33,840 bases of DNA from the NCBI GenBank assembly GCA_019418235.1, contig DYCH01000058.1, positions 1 to 33,840 on the forward strand. Direction: 5' to 3'. The first letter of the stretch is position 1, and each line of letters begins with the position of its first letter. A program made the translations under genes and the position numbers. Under the pieces are notes generated by a model. The model did no database searches. It was not told where the DNA came from and worked only from the letters and a program-made list of their open reading frames with translations. Below, in pieces: positions 1-8,214 of this stretch. Origin of the DNA: Sutterella sp. (GTDB taxonomy: Bacteria; Pseudomonadota; Gammaproteobacteria; Burkholderiales; Burkholderiaceae_F).

Positions 1-50
1 ATTAAATTGGTTTTATAACAATTAAAGATTTTTTTAACTAAGGAATAATC

Positions 51-1130
51 ATGGCTGAAAAGCGTACATTACCCCGAGTCGAACGAGTTGAAGGCGAAGA
101 ACGCAAAAAGGCATTGTCCGCTGCTCTTGCTCAAATTGAAAAGCAATTCGGTAAAGGCTCCATCATGCGTATGGGCGACAAGAATCTCAATGAAGATATC
201 GATGTTGTCTCCACGGGTTCTTTAGGCTTGGATTTAGCCTTAGGGATTGGCGGTTTGCCGCGTGGTCGTATTGTTGAAATCTACGGCCCGGAATCTTCCG
301 GTAAGACGACGTTGGCTTTGCACGTTGTCGCTGAAATGCAAAAGACGGGCGGTACCTGCGCTTTCGTTGACGCTGAACACGCTTTGGATATTCAATATGC
401 TCAACGCTTGGGTGTGAATTTGGGCGATCTTTTGATCTCTCAACCCGATACCGGTGAACAAGCTTTGGAAATCGTTGACGCTTTGGTGCGCTCGGGTTCT
501 GTTGACATGGTGGTCATTGACTCCGTGGCCGCATTGACGCCGCAAGCTGAAATTGAAGGTGAAATGGGTGAAGCTTTACCCGGCCTTCAAGCCCGCTTGA
601 TGAGTCAAGCTTTGCGTAAGTTAACGTCTTCCATTAAGCGCACCAATACGCTCGTGATCTTCATTAACCAAATTCGTATGAAGATTGGTGTGAGCTACGG
701 CAGCCCCGAAACGACGACGGGCGGTAATGCTTTGAAGTTCTATAGCTCCGTTCGCTTGGACATCCGTCGCGTGGGTGCCTTGAAAAAGGGCGACGAAGTG
801 ATCGGCTCTGACACCAAGGTGAAGGTTGTGAAAAACAAGGTTGCGCCTCCCTTTAAGACCGCTCAATTCGATATTCTCTATGGTGATGGCATCTCTCACG
901 AAGGTGAAGTCATTGACATGGGTGTTGACTTGAATTTGGTGGGCAAGTCCGGCTCTTGGTACAGCTACCAAGGCGACAAGATTGGTCAAGGTCGAGATAA
1001 CGCTCGCGAATTCTTGAAGTCGAATCCTGCCGTTTTGGAAGAAATCGAAGGTCGCATCCGTGAACTCAAGGGTGTGAAGGGTAAGCCCGTAGCCGCTGAA
1101 GAAAAGAGCGACGATGACGTTTTGGTCTAA
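51..1130 (+). CDS. recA: RecA recombinase
   Basis: RecA binds single-stranded DNA, catalyses ATP-dependent strand exchange in homologous recombination, and promotes LexA self-cleavage in the SOS response. The 359-residue protein has the usual length (E. coli 353). Walker A GPESSGKT lies at residues 79-86, and the conserved core is complete up to an acidic C-terminal tail (EEKSDDDVLV). The ATG is preceded by a Shine-Dalgarno AAGGAA at 40-45. Only 50 bp of AT-rich leader are in the window, and no LexA box of the CTG-N10-CAG type is visible there, so SOS control cannot be judged. recX overlaps the 3' end. Identification is essentially certain. Confidence 0.99.
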   Translation: MAEKRTLPRVERVEGEERKKALSAALAQIEKQFGKGSIMRMGDKNLNEDIDVVSTGSLGLDLALGIGGLPRGRIVEIYGPESSGKTTLALHVVAEMQKTGGTCAFVDAEHALDIQYAQRLGVNLGDLLISQPDTGEQALEIVDALVRSGSVDMVVIDSVAALTPQAEIEGEMGEALPGLQARLMSQALRKLTSSIKRTNTLVIFINQIRMKIGVSYGSPETTTGGNALKFYSSVRLDIRRVGALKKGDEVIGSDTKVKVVKNKVAPPFKTAQFDILYGDGISHEGEVIDMGVDLNLVGKSGSWYSYQGDKIGQGRDNAREFLKSNPAVLEEIEGRIRELKGVKGKPVAAEEKSDDDVLV

Positions 1131-1650
1131 AGACTCAGAAGAGGTCTTTATTGACGAAGAGGAAGAGGTAAAACCTTCCTCTCGTCAACGAAAGCAACCC
1201 TCGCTTAAGGCTCGTGCCGTGCAATACCTTGCGCGGCGCGAGTATTCGCGTTTGGAACTTCGGGGAAAACTTTTGCGTTACTTGCAGCCTGAGCAAGAAG
1301 AAGCGGAAGTCGATCGCCTTTTAGATGAGTTAGAGGGATTGAAATACCTCTCAGATGAACGTTACGCTAAGAGTCGAGCTCGAATTCGAAGCAATAAATA
1401 CGGTAACGCCCGTATTGAATTTGAGTTACGCCGTCAGGGATTGGAAGAAGATATCGTTAAAGAGGCAATGGAGCCTCTAGAGAGTGAAGCAGAGCGCGCT
1501 CGCGCCCTTTGGCTTCGTCGCTTTAAGGGAAAAGTTCCCGAAGATTTCAAAGAAAAGACAAAACAGATACGTTATTTGGCCAGTCGCGGTTTTTCGTTTG
1601 ATGTTATTCAGAAAGTGATCAATACCGATATTGATGATTGGGAAGAGTGA
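1114..1650 (+). CDS. recX: Regulatory protein RecX
   Basis: RecX binds RecA filaments and limits their extension and activities. The 178-residue product has a short charged N-terminal extension (about 28 residues), then the RecX three-helix repeats, beginning near SLKARAVQYLARREYSRLEL and ending with ASRGFSFDVIQKVI. This is a little longer than many RecX proteins (about 150-170). The assigned ATG lies inside recA, giving a 17-nt overlap in another frame, which suggests translational coupling. A later start is possible because the first 28 residues are not conserved in the family. The gene ends in TGA, which shows that TGA is a normal stop in this genome. Confidence 0.93.
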   Translation: MTFWSKDSEEVFIDEEEEVKPSSRQRKQPSLKARAVQYLARREYSRLELRGKLLRYLQPEQEEAEVDRLLDELEGLKYLSDERYAKSRARIRSNKYGNARIEFELRRQGLEEDIVKEAMEPLESEAERARALWLRRFKGKVPEDFKEKTKQIRYLASRGFSFDVIQKVINTDIDDWEE

Positions 1651-1759
1651 TTCAGATTTTTTGAACTTTTATGGATTGCTCAAAAACACGTGGTGTCTCA
1701 GTGTTTGCTTGTTTGTTAGACAATTTTTCAGGTTTATGCGTACTTTTGCGCAACTGAAC

Positions 1760-1779
1760 TGGTATAAAAATTCTGGACA
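1760..1779. repeat. Inverted repeat of the IS element, orfB side
   Basis: This 20-bp sequence beginning TGGTATA and ending TGGACA matches the reverse complement of 3262-3281 at 16 of 20 positions. It is the end downstream of the transposase genes. Confidence 0.8.
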
Positions 1780-1800
1780 GTCAAAATAATCGAAAAAATA

Positions 1801-2709
1801 TTATACGCAAGTGTTTTTTTGGTTTTCCAAAAAAACCTTTGTGTACTCAGTCGGTGTCATATTACCGATCACCGAGCAAGGGCGCTTGTTATTGTAGAAC
1901 TCAACGTAGCTAGAAATTAACGCGTTTTGTTCGATAAAAGTGGGGCGCTCCTTAGCCCACAGATTGTTGTAAAGTGCCTCAACCTTGAAAGTACCATTAA
2001 AGCACTCCATGGTGGCATTGTCATGGCAATTACCACGACGGGAAAAACTTTGCTCCACTCCCATACGTGCCAACGTGTCTCTAAAGACTGTTGCCGTATA
2101 AATCGAGCCTCGGTCACTGTGCAACATGGCACCGGGCTTCACGCCTCGGAACGACAGGATCTGAAGTGTTCGCAACGACAAGGAAATATCTTGCTTACGG
2201 GCAAAAATCCAAGCAACGATGGATCGATCAAATAAATCCTGTACCAAGGATAAATAACCCCAGTGCCACTCTCCGTGCTCATAATAGGGAACGTAAGTCA
2301 CGTCTGTGACCAAGCGTTGCAATGGCGCCTCAGCTTTGAATTGTCGGTCCAAAAGGTTTGCAGGTAACTCACCTTGATAGGCTTTGCCGGCATACGGTTT
2401 CCCCTTTTTGATCTGACGGATTTGGGCCGATAAACGGTGAGCTTTCATCACACGATGAATTTGTCCCTCACCCACATCAATCCCAAACTCTTTTTGCAAA
2501 AGCGCCCCCATACGGCGACGACCGATCGTAAAGAAGTAAGAGTTTTGAATTTGTTCAATCTTCTTTGAGAGCTCGGTGTCCTTAACCTTTTTCAGAGTTG
2601 GCTTTTGCTGAGCATAAAAGCTGCTGCGTGCGATTCCGGTTAACCGACAGACCTTAGAGATGCTAAGACCTTTCTCGTTTGCTCGAGTTGCCGCATCAAT
2701 TCTTTTTTT
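1801..2709 (-). CDS. IS3-family transposase OrfB (integrase catalytic domain), expressed by -1 frameshift
   Basis: This frame supplies the DDE catalytic core of the transposase. The first Asp is in TDVTYV, the second in HSDRGSIY, and the Glu in NATMECFNGTFK; the C-terminus has YNNKRP and MTPTEY motifs typical of rve domains. Upstream of the first ATG (at 2511) the frame stays open and encodes the expected HTH_21-like region (SKVCRLTGIARSSFYAQQK, then IGRRRMGALLQKEFG). OrfB is therefore normally made as an OrfAB fusion after -1 slippage on the A run at 2703-2711. The coordinates give the open frame from the slip site; an independent start at 2511 would lose the N-terminal part. Confidence 0.88.
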   Translation of the reverse strand, partial: KKRIDAATRANEKGLSISKVCRLTGIARSSFYAQQKPTLKKVKDTELSKKIEQIQNSYFFTIGRRRMGALLQKEFGIDVGEGQIHRVMKAHRLSAQIRQIKKGKPYAGKAYQGELPANLLDRQFKAEAPLQRLVTDVTYVPYYEHGEWHWGYLSLVQDLFDRSIVAWIFARKQDISLSLRTLQILSFRGVKPGAMLHSDRGSIYTATVFRDTLARMGVEQSFSRRGNCHDNATMECFNGTFKVEALYNNLWAKERPTFIEQNALISSYVEFYNNKRPCSVIGNMTPTEYTKVFLENQKNTCV

Positions 2710-3245
2710 TTAAGTTCGTCCTTACAAGACTCAACGGCAACTTCCAATAAGCTTTCGGCACAGATCAAACGACCACGAGCGTCTTCCATTTCCTTTAATA
2801 AAGCCTTTCGCTCAGACAGCGTTAAGGGACGGTCGGCGGGAATGTCAGAGAGCTTCTCAAATTTCATCGTAAATGTTCCTAGGGATTCGACTTCTTGCGG
2901 ATTCCAGTAGCGAATTCGCTTGGGTCTAAGCATAACAGGAAGACTGTCGACTTTACGACGAACATAGTTAAAAAGTGATGCGGGACGAATACCGAATCGA
3001 CGGGCAACGTCTGAATAACCGATCGGATAGTTCTCAAACCAGAATTCAAACGATTTATGTAGAAGTTCCCGGTTCTGCGGAGTGTACTCGCAGTAAAGCC
3101 AATCAAAATTATTGTTGGCAATGTAAATAGACCAATCTCGTAAAGAACCGTTAGAAATGCCAAGCTCTTTAGCTAAGCTGTTTTTAGAACGAAAATGAAA
3201 AAGCCCCTCACAGGCTTTTTGCTTGATAGAAGCAGGAATAGACAT
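2640..3245 (-). CDS. IS3-family transposase OrfA (helix-turn-helix)
   Basis: OrfA is the DNA-binding part of the transposase. The ATG at 3245 gives 201 residues starting MSIPASIKQKACEG. It has two helix-turn-helix-like segments (SLAKELGISNGSLRDW and YSDVARRFGIRPASLFNYV), as in IS150-type elements, and a Lys/Glu-rich C-terminal helix suited to leucine-zipper oligomerisation. The frame can be extended upstream to 3413, but that extension runs out of the IS into the folD terminator and is not real. The slip sequence A AAA AAA G (2709 to 2702, read on the minus strand) lies in codons for Lys-Lys-Lys, and OrfA terminates about 60 nt further on. Confidence 0.87.
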   Translation of the reverse strand: MSIPASIKQKACEGLFHFRSKNSLAKELGISNGSLRDWSIYIANNNFDWLYCEYTPQNRELLHKSFEFWFENYPIGYSDVARRFGIRPASLFNYVRRKVDSLPVMLRPKRIRYWNPQEVESLGTFTMKFEKLSDIPADRPLTLSERKALLKEMEDARGRLICAESLLEVAVESCKDELKKKELMRQLEQTRKVLASLRSVG

Positions 3246-3261
3246 GGTTTGGACTCCTATG

Positions 3262-3281
3262 TGTCCAAAAAATCTATACCA
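3262..3281. repeat. Inverted repeat of the IS element, orfA side
   Basis: This is the complement of the left end, 16 of 20 positions matching. It lies 17 bp upstream of the OrfA start and just outside the folD terminator. Confidence 0.8.
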
Positions 3282-3299
3282 CTCCACAACAATATGAGC

Positions 3300-3339
3300 A
3301 AAAAAACAAAACCTCAGACTTTTAAATCTGAGGTTTTGT
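3300..3339 (-). terminator. Rho-independent terminator of folD
   Basis: A perfect 13-bp stem (3306-3318 with 3327-3339) with an 8-nt loop is followed on the minus strand by a run of T (complement of A 3300-3305). It begins 18 bp after the folD stop and lies outside the IS, so the insertion did not remove it. Confidence 0.9.
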
Positions 3340-3357
3340 CGCATACGTTCATTCAAA

Positions 3358-4203
3358 TTATTTTTGCAGACGTTTTTGAGCAGATACCAACGTATTGTGC
3401 ATAAGCATGGCAATCGTCATGGGACCCACGCCACCCGGAACCGGTGTAATCCAACCGGCAACTTTAGCGACTTCATCGGTATCAACGTCACCGCAGAGCT
3501 TACCGTTTTCATCTCGATTCATACCGACGTCGATCACAACAGCCCCTTCTTTTACCATATCGGCTTTCACGTACTTGGCCTTACCGATGGCTGCCACCAA
3601 AATATCCGCATCTTTCGTGTATCGGCGAATGTCCGGCGTGTGGCTATGCGTCATGGTAACGGTGCCGTTTTCTTGGAGCATGAGCATGGCAAGGGGTTTG
3701 CCCACGATGTTAGAGCGCCCCAAAATCACGCAATGTTTCCCGTCAATTGGATAGTCGATGGCTTTTAAAAGTTCGATAATGCCAGCTGGCGTACAGGGTT
3801 TAAAACCACCGCCCGTGGTGACTAACTTGCCGGTGTTATAGATGTGGAAACCGTCCACGTCTTTATCGGGATCGATGGCTTCCAAAATGAGACCGGCGCG
3901 CATATGAGAGGGCAGGGGCAATTGAACCAAAATGCCGTCAACGGTCGGATCTTCGTTAAGTTTTTGAATTTGGGAAAGGAGTTCTTCTTCCGAAGCCGTT
4001 TCCGGAAGATTGCATTCAATGGAGGTGATGCCGGCGTCGTTACAGGCACGAATTTTATTTCGGACGTAAACGGCGCTCGCCGGATTCTCTCCCACCATAA
4101 TAACGGCAAGCGCTGGCGTGCGAGATAAGCTCTTTACAGCTTCTTTGATCTTTTCACGAATTGCTTTTCCGATGGCTTTCCCGTCAATGTAATTGGCACT
4201 CAC
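3358..4203 (-). CDS. folD: Bifunctional methylenetetrahydrofolate dehydrogenase / methenyltetrahydrofolate cyclohydrolase
   Basis: FolD interconverts 5,10-methylene-, 5,10-methenyl- and 10-formyl-tetrahydrofolate in the cytosol, using NADP. The 281-residue protein has the normal length. It carries the catalytic YVRNK segment (Tyr and Lys), the DGILVQLPLP and DKDVDGFH motifs, CTPAGI, the nucleotide-binding GRSNIVGKPLAMLM, and the C-terminal TPVPGGVGPMTIAMLMHNT signature. The start is a GTG at 4203 with a good Shine-Dalgarno (GAGGTG) upstream; an ATG start of matching quality is absent. It is a single-gene unit with its own terminator. Confidence 0.97.
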   Translation of the reverse strand: MSANYIDGKAIGKAIREKIKEAVKSLSRTPALAVIMVGENPASAVYVRNKIRACNDAGITSIECNLPETASEEELLSQIQKLNEDPTVDGILVQLPLPSHMRAGLILEAIDPDKDVDGFHIYNTGKLVTTGGGFKPCTPAGIIELLKAIDYPIDGKHCVILGRSNIVGKPLAMLMLQENGTVTMTHSHTPDIRRYTKDADILVAAIGKAKYVKADMVKEGAVVIDVGMNRDENGKLCGDVDTDEVAKVAGWITPVPGGVGPMTIAMLMHNTLVSAQKRLQK

Positions 4204-4240
4204 GTTTACACCTCAATTTCAAAAAAAATAAATGACTGCT

Positions 4241-4271
4241 CAAAACAAAACCGCCCGAGATGAACGGGCGG
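4241..4271 (-). terminator. Rho-independent terminator after the response-regulator gene
   Basis: A GC-rich 7-bp stem (CCGCCCG 4251-4257 with CGGGCGG 4265-4271) is followed on the minus strand by TTTTGTTTT. It lies 23 bp past the regulator stop and before folD. Confidence 0.88.
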
Positions 4272-4294
4272 ATCTTGTATAAAAGGCTTATGAA

Positions 4295-4957
4295 TTAATG
4301 ACCTTCTGCGCCCAAAACCACGCGCATCAAATCGGCAACAGTACCGGAATTGGTCTTATCCATGATCGAAGCACGGTGAGCTTCCACCGTCTTGATGGAA
4401 ATGCCCAAGTCGTCGGCAATTTGCTTATTGAGTCGACCGGCAACAATGCGTTCAAGCACTTGTTGTTCACGCGGCGTCAATTTCGAAAGCATGGCTTGGT
4501 TAAGCGTTTGCTTTTCCAATTGAACACGTTGCTCGCGGGTTTCTTTCAAAAGCTTTTCCAACATCGGCAACAATTCATGAGAATCTGGCGGTTTTTGCAA
4601 GAAGTCATGAGCGCCTTTCTTTAAAGCGTTCACAGCCATCGGCACATCACCGTGACCCGTTAAGAAAATGATAGGAATCGTTGCCTTACGGGCAATCAAG
4701 TGTTCTTGCACTTCGCTGCCGCTCATGCCACCGGGCATGCGTTCGTCAAGCAACAAGACGGCAATTGCATTGGGGTCATATTTGGCGATAAAAGATTCAC
4801 CGCTTTCAAAGAGTTCGACGCGGAAACCTTGAGATTCCAACATACGACGCATACTGTCACGGACATCGCTGTCATCATCGACAACATAGACCGTGCCCAA
4901 AGGATCTTTTTGCGACGGGTTAAAGTTAAAAGTAGGAAAAGCCACCATTTTTCTCAT
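4295..4957 (-). CDS. FixJ/NarL-type two-component response regulator
   Basis: This is a cytoplasmic transcription regulator, the partner of the kinase encoded 80 bp upstream. The receiver domain begins at GTVYVVDDDSDV and has the phospho-acceptor Asp in LLLDERMPGG, Thr in FLTGHGD and Lys in FLQKPPD. The GxGD-type loop and PPD after the Lys are typical of the FixJ/TodT/DctR class. The C-terminal LuxR-type helix-turn-helix runs LTPREQQVLERIVAGRLNKQ to TVEAHRASIMDK. The frame is open to an ATG at 4993; I prefer the ATG at 4957 (MRKMVAFP) or 4948, because the first 12 residues look like translated leader. What it controls is not shown by neighbours. Confidence 0.92.
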   Translation of the reverse strand: MRKMVAFPTFNFNPSQKDPLGTVYVVDDDSDVRDSMRRMLESQGFRVELFESGESFIAKYDPNAIAVLLLDERMPGGMSGSEVQEHLIARKATIPIIFLTGHGDVPMAVNALKKGAHDFLQKPPDSHELLPMLEKLLKETREQRVQLEKQTLNQAMLSKLTPREQQVLERIVAGRLNKQIADDLGISIKTVEAHRASIMDKTNSGTVADLMRVVLGAEGH

Positions 4958-5037
4958 CACCAAAACATAAGTTACAGCTAACCATTTTAGCAAATTTCAA
5001 CATGTCGCCACGCATGAAAATCAACGAAATTGTTAAC

Positions 5038-7401
5038 CTAATTCGTTGACGGTTTTCTGGCCGGCAGCAACAGCGTAAAGATTGCGCCTTGACCAATATT
5101 GTCAGAAATTGTTAGTCGACCGTGATGCAATTCAACAATCGTTCGGCAAATGTTAAGCCCCATGCCCATACCGGCAGACTTTGTTGTAAAGAACGGGTCA
5201 AAGAGGTGTTCTTTATCTTCATCCTTGATGCCACACCCGTTATCGGCCACTTCAAAAACGAGGTATTGATCAGCGTTACGATAAACGGTAAGAGACACCT
5301 TGGGCGCATTGCCTTTGATACTGGCCGCAGCTTCAATCCCGTTTTTAATCAAGTTTAAGAGCACTTGCTCAATCATGATTTCATCGCAATAGACCTCATG
5401 AACGTCTTGAGCAATAAAAAACTCCAACTTGGCGTTATGGCGTCGGGCCTGAATGTTGGCCAATTCCGTGACTTCGTTGACAAGCGTACTGATCGCAATC
5501 ATTTCCATCTTGGGGTCGCTGCGACGCGTAAAGGAGCGAATGCGCTTGATGATGCCACCGGCGCGCTTTGTTTGCGCCGCAATGCGTTGAATGGAATAAA
5601 GCATTTCATGCTCTTCGGGCACGCCCGCTTTGCGCATGGAGCTCTCCACGACGAAAGCATAATTAGAGATGGCCGATAGCGGTTGATTCAATTCGTGTGC
5701 TAAAGAGCTTGCCATTTCACCCATGCTGACCAATTGTGAATTCAACTCACTTCGAGCTTGTTGTTCAGCCAAGAGCATTTCATTGCGACGTTGTTCTGTC
5801 ACATCAGAGAGGATTTGCAATTCGGCTTCCGTGCGATCGGTCCACGGAATCAGTCGACTTCTGACGTTGTACCAACGATCCAAGTCTTCAATATAGATGT
5901 AGGGTGAACGCGACTTTTCTTTTGCTGTCAATTGCGCCATTTTTTGAGAGGCCAAAATATGGCCGCCGGCATTTTCACCAAACGTACGATCGTAGGAACT
6001 ATTGGAAAAGAGCAGAGCATTCGTGTTGGGATCGACCACGCTAATAGGGTCAAGCATGGATTCAAGCACGCGGTTAAAACGTTCGTGCGCTGCGGTTAGC
6101 TTTTCTTGTGCCTGACGAATTTCAGAAATGTCGGTAAGCGTCCACAACCAACCGATTTGCTCACCTTCAACCGTCACCATGGGAACGATGTGCAATAACA
6201 CCCAAAAAGATTGCCCATCGGCGCGAACAGCGGGGAATTCGTAACTCGTATTTTTAAGTTGACGACGTTTCACACCGTTTAATAATTCCATCAAGCGAAA
6301 GCCTTGATCGCCTTGCGGCCAGTAGGAGTAGGGTGGTACTTGACCGATTAAAGAGCGATTGTTTTTAAGTCCTAAAAGGTCACTGAAGGTTTTATTGGTG
6401 TAGATAATGCGACCGCTTAAGTCTGTAACCTGAAGGCCTGACAATTGACTATCGGCAATGTTTTTTCTCAAAGCAGATTCGGCACGAAGCGCCTCTTCAA
6501 TTCGATTTTGTCGCCAGTTAAAACGAATAATCCCTAAAAGGGCGATCACCAAGAAAATCCCCAAAGCCGTAATCACCCAAAAGAGCGTGTTTTGGGTAAG
6601 AAGGTTTTCGGCGTAGCGCGTCACTTCTAATTGGAAGTCAGAGGAAAGGGGATGCAAAGGGACGCGTGCACGAATAAGCTCACGTTGCGTATTTGTATTG
6701 GCCGTAATAATAGGGTGCTTGTCAAAATACAGATTGACGCGATATTCCGGATTTTTAATGGACGTTTCTCGCAGCAAAACCCACAAAGAAATACGGGCAA
6801 CGACTAAAAGGTTCTGATCACTGACATGAAGTGGAACAATCAAGTCCACAAAGGGTGAACCTTCAATCGGAAGCGCGTAAGGGTCTGAGAACGTTGCGGT
6901 TCCTACGTATCGAGCTCGTTGTAATGCCGATTTGGTTTCTACTCGACCATAGACTTGATTCTTACGCATCGTGATGTCACCAAAAGGACGCGGCGAAACG
7001 TAAGAGGCTTCAATGGTATCTTTATCGTTAACAATGGCAATTTCGAGAATTTCCGCACGGTCAATCATCAAAGTGCGGACAATATTGTGAAAGGTATCAA
7101 GGTTTTCCGGGTAAGCAGGGCCTGATGATAAAGGCACAGCCATTTGTGTCAGGCGATCGGTATCGGAAATCAAGCGTAGGTTAAAGGTTTCTGCCCAAAG
7201 TTCTGTTGTTTGGTGCAACTGACTTAAGTGCGCCTTTTGGTCTTGAATGCGGATAATGCGACCGACATAGACCAAGCCCACGACCACGCAGATCAAGACG
7301 ATCCAGGTCATGATGACCCCGAACATACTTTGCCGACTAAAGGTTTTATTGCCTAAAGTCTTAAAAGTATCAACGGCAAAAAGTGACGAAGGACTGGGCA
7401 C
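5038..7401 (-). CDS. Membrane sensor histidine kinase with periplasmic sensor and two PAS domains
   Basis: The protein has 787 residues. A transmembrane helix lies at about 27-50, a periplasmic region at about 51-272 (probably a double-Cache-type ligand domain), and a second helix at 274-295. PAS domains follow at about 316-425 and 440-535. The HisKA H-box (SSLAHELNQPLSAI) has the phosphorylated His at 569. The HATPase domain carries the N box (LLNLIKNGIEAA), G1 (DNGCGI), F box (DPFFTTK) and G2 (GMGMGL). The architecture resembles DctS-like C4-dicarboxylate sensors paired with FixJ-type regulators, but the ligand is not shown by sequence. The assigned start is a GTG with no clear ribosome site; the Met at residue 26 or 31 would remove the cytoplasmic leader and is less likely. 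Confidence 0.93.
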   Translation of the reverse strand: MPSPSSLFAVDTFKTLGNKTFSRQSMFGVIMTWIVLICVVVGLVYVGRIIRIQDQKAHLSQLHQTTELWAETFNLRLISDTDRLTQMAVPLSSGPAYPENLDTFHNIVRTLMIDRAEILEIAIVNDKDTIEASYVSPRPFGDITMRKNQVYGRVETKSALQRARYVGTATFSDPYALPIEGSPFVDLIVPLHVSDQNLLVVARISLWVLLRETSIKNPEYRVNLYFDKHPIITANTNTQRELIRARVPLHPLSSDFQLEVTRYAENLLTQNTLFWVITALGIFLVIALLGIIRFNWRQNRIEEALRAESALRKNIADSQLSGLQVTDLSGRIIYTNKTFSDLLGLKNNRSLIGQVPPYSYWPQGDQGFRLMELLNGVKRRQLKNTSYEFPAVRADGQSFWVLLHIVPMVTVEGEQIGWLWTLTDISEIRQAQEKLTAAHERFNRVLESMLDPISVVDPNTNALLFSNSSYDRTFGENAGGHILASQKMAQLTAKEKSRSPYIYIEDLDRWYNVRSRLIPWTDRTEAELQILSDVTEQRRNEMLLAEQQARSELNSQLVSMGEMASSLAHELNQPLSAISNYAFVVESSMRKAGVPEEHEMLYSIQRIAAQTKRAGGIIKRIRSFTRRSDPKMEMIAISTLVNEVTELANIQARRHNAKLEFFIAQDVHEVYCDEIMIEQVLLNLIKNGIEAAASIKGNAPKVSLTVYRNADQYLVFEVADNGCGIKDEDKEHLFDPFFTTKSAGMGMGLNICRTIVELHHGRLTISDNIGQGAIFTLLLPARKPSTN

Positions 7402-7495
7402 GATGAATAAATAGAAAATAATTCAAAAGTTTTACCCCTGAATATTAGCTGTCATTTAAAATTAGTGCATCAATCTTTTTTGCAGGGAAAGTACG

Positions 7496-8152
7496 ATGGA
7501 TCAAAAAGAATTAAAAAAATTGGTTGGTCAAGCGGCCGTGGCTTATGTCAAACCCGGTGAAATTTTGGGTGTGGGGACGGGCTCGACCGTGGACTGCTTC
7601 ATTGATGCATTAAAAGAAAGCGGTATTGAAGTGCCGGCATGCGTCTCCAGTAGCATCCGTTCGACGCAAAAGTTGCAAGCGTTGGGCTACAAGGTGGTCG
7701 ACCTCAACGAAGTCGATCGCATCGGTGTTTATGTGGACGGTGCTGACGAAATTGATGGCGACTTTGCGATGATCAAGGGCGGTGGCGGCGCATTGACGCG
7801 CGAGAAGATTGTGGCGATGGTCTCTGACACCTTTGTGTGCATTGCTGACGAATCAAAGAAAGTCTCAGTATTGGGCAAGTTCCCGTTACCGATCGAAGTG
7901 ATCCCGATGGCGACGCGTGCGGTTTGCGCCATCATCAAATCCATGGGTGGTGAGCCCGTTGTTCGTGAATTTATTACCGACAATGGCAACCGCATCATTG
8001 ATGTGCACAATTGGCAAATGACGGACGCCAAGGCTTGGGAAGAAAAGTTAAACCAAATCACGGGTGTCGTGACCGTGGGGCTTTTTGCTAAGCGTGGCGC
8101 GGATGTGCTTTTGTTGGGCACGTCTGAAGGCGTTAAGACCTTTAAGCCTTAA
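7496..8152 (+). CDS. rpiA: Ribose-5-phosphate isomerase A
   Basis: RpiA interconverts ribose 5-phosphate and ribulose 5-phosphate in the non-oxidative pentose phosphate pathway. The 218-residue length equals the family norm (E. coli 219). Phosphate- and substrate-binding motifs GVGTGSTV, SSSIRSTQ, DGADEID and KGGGGALTREKI are all present, with the catalytic Asp and Glu in DGADEID and TREK. The ATG has an upstream AGGGAAAG. The gene is monocistronic and converges on yggX with a shared terminator. Confidence 0.97.
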   Translation: MDQKELKKLVGQAAVAYVKPGEILGVGTGSTVDCFIDALKESGIEVPACVSSSIRSTQKLQALGYKVVDLNEVDRIGVYVDGADEIDGDFAMIKGGGGALTREKIVAMVSDTFVCIADESKKVSVLGKFPLPIEVIPMATRAVCAIIKSMGGEPVVREFITDNGNRIIDVHNWQMTDAKAWEEKLNQITGVVTVGLFAKRGADVLLLGTSEGVKTFKP

Positions 8153-8173
8153 TTTTTAAGGGTCTTCGAGACG

Positions 8174-8202
8174 CAAAAGCCGCACGGACTGTGCGGCTTT
8201 TG
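8174..8202. terminator. Bidirectional terminator between rpiA and yggX
   Basis: A perfect 12-bp stem (8174-8185 with 8191-8202) has a GC core flanked by AAAA and TTTT, the usual form for a terminator serving convergent genes. Confidence 0.9.
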
Positions 8203-8214
8203 AACCCTGTGTGA

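Larger units (their letters stand above)
1760..3281 (-). mobile_element. IS3-family (IS150-like) insertion sequence, complete
   Basis: The 1522-bp element is bounded by imperfect 20-bp inverted repeats (1760-1779 and 3262-3281, 16 of 20 matching, both starting TGGTATA and ending TGGACA). It carries overlapping orfA and orfB in IS3-family arrangement on the minus strand, with a run of nine A at the junction. The DDE residues and both frames are open, so it looks potentially active. It lies between recX and folD, and both genes and the folD terminator are intact. I see no convincing target-site duplication next to these ends, so the insertion may be old or the exact ends may be off by a few bases. 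Confidence 0.9.

Noticed and set aside
240..989. Long antisense frames inside recA and similar shadows in leuS, hrpA and folD
   Set aside because: They lack ribosome sites and family resemblance and mirror the codon structure of the real genes.
1651..1759. Terminator after recX formed by TTTTTGA and TCAAAAA
   Set aside because: The arms are almost pure A/T with a long loop and no following T run, so the case is too weak to list.
3246..3413. N-terminal extension of the OrfA frame into the folD terminator
   Set aside because: It crosses the IS end and the folD terminator hairpin and encodes no conserved sequence.
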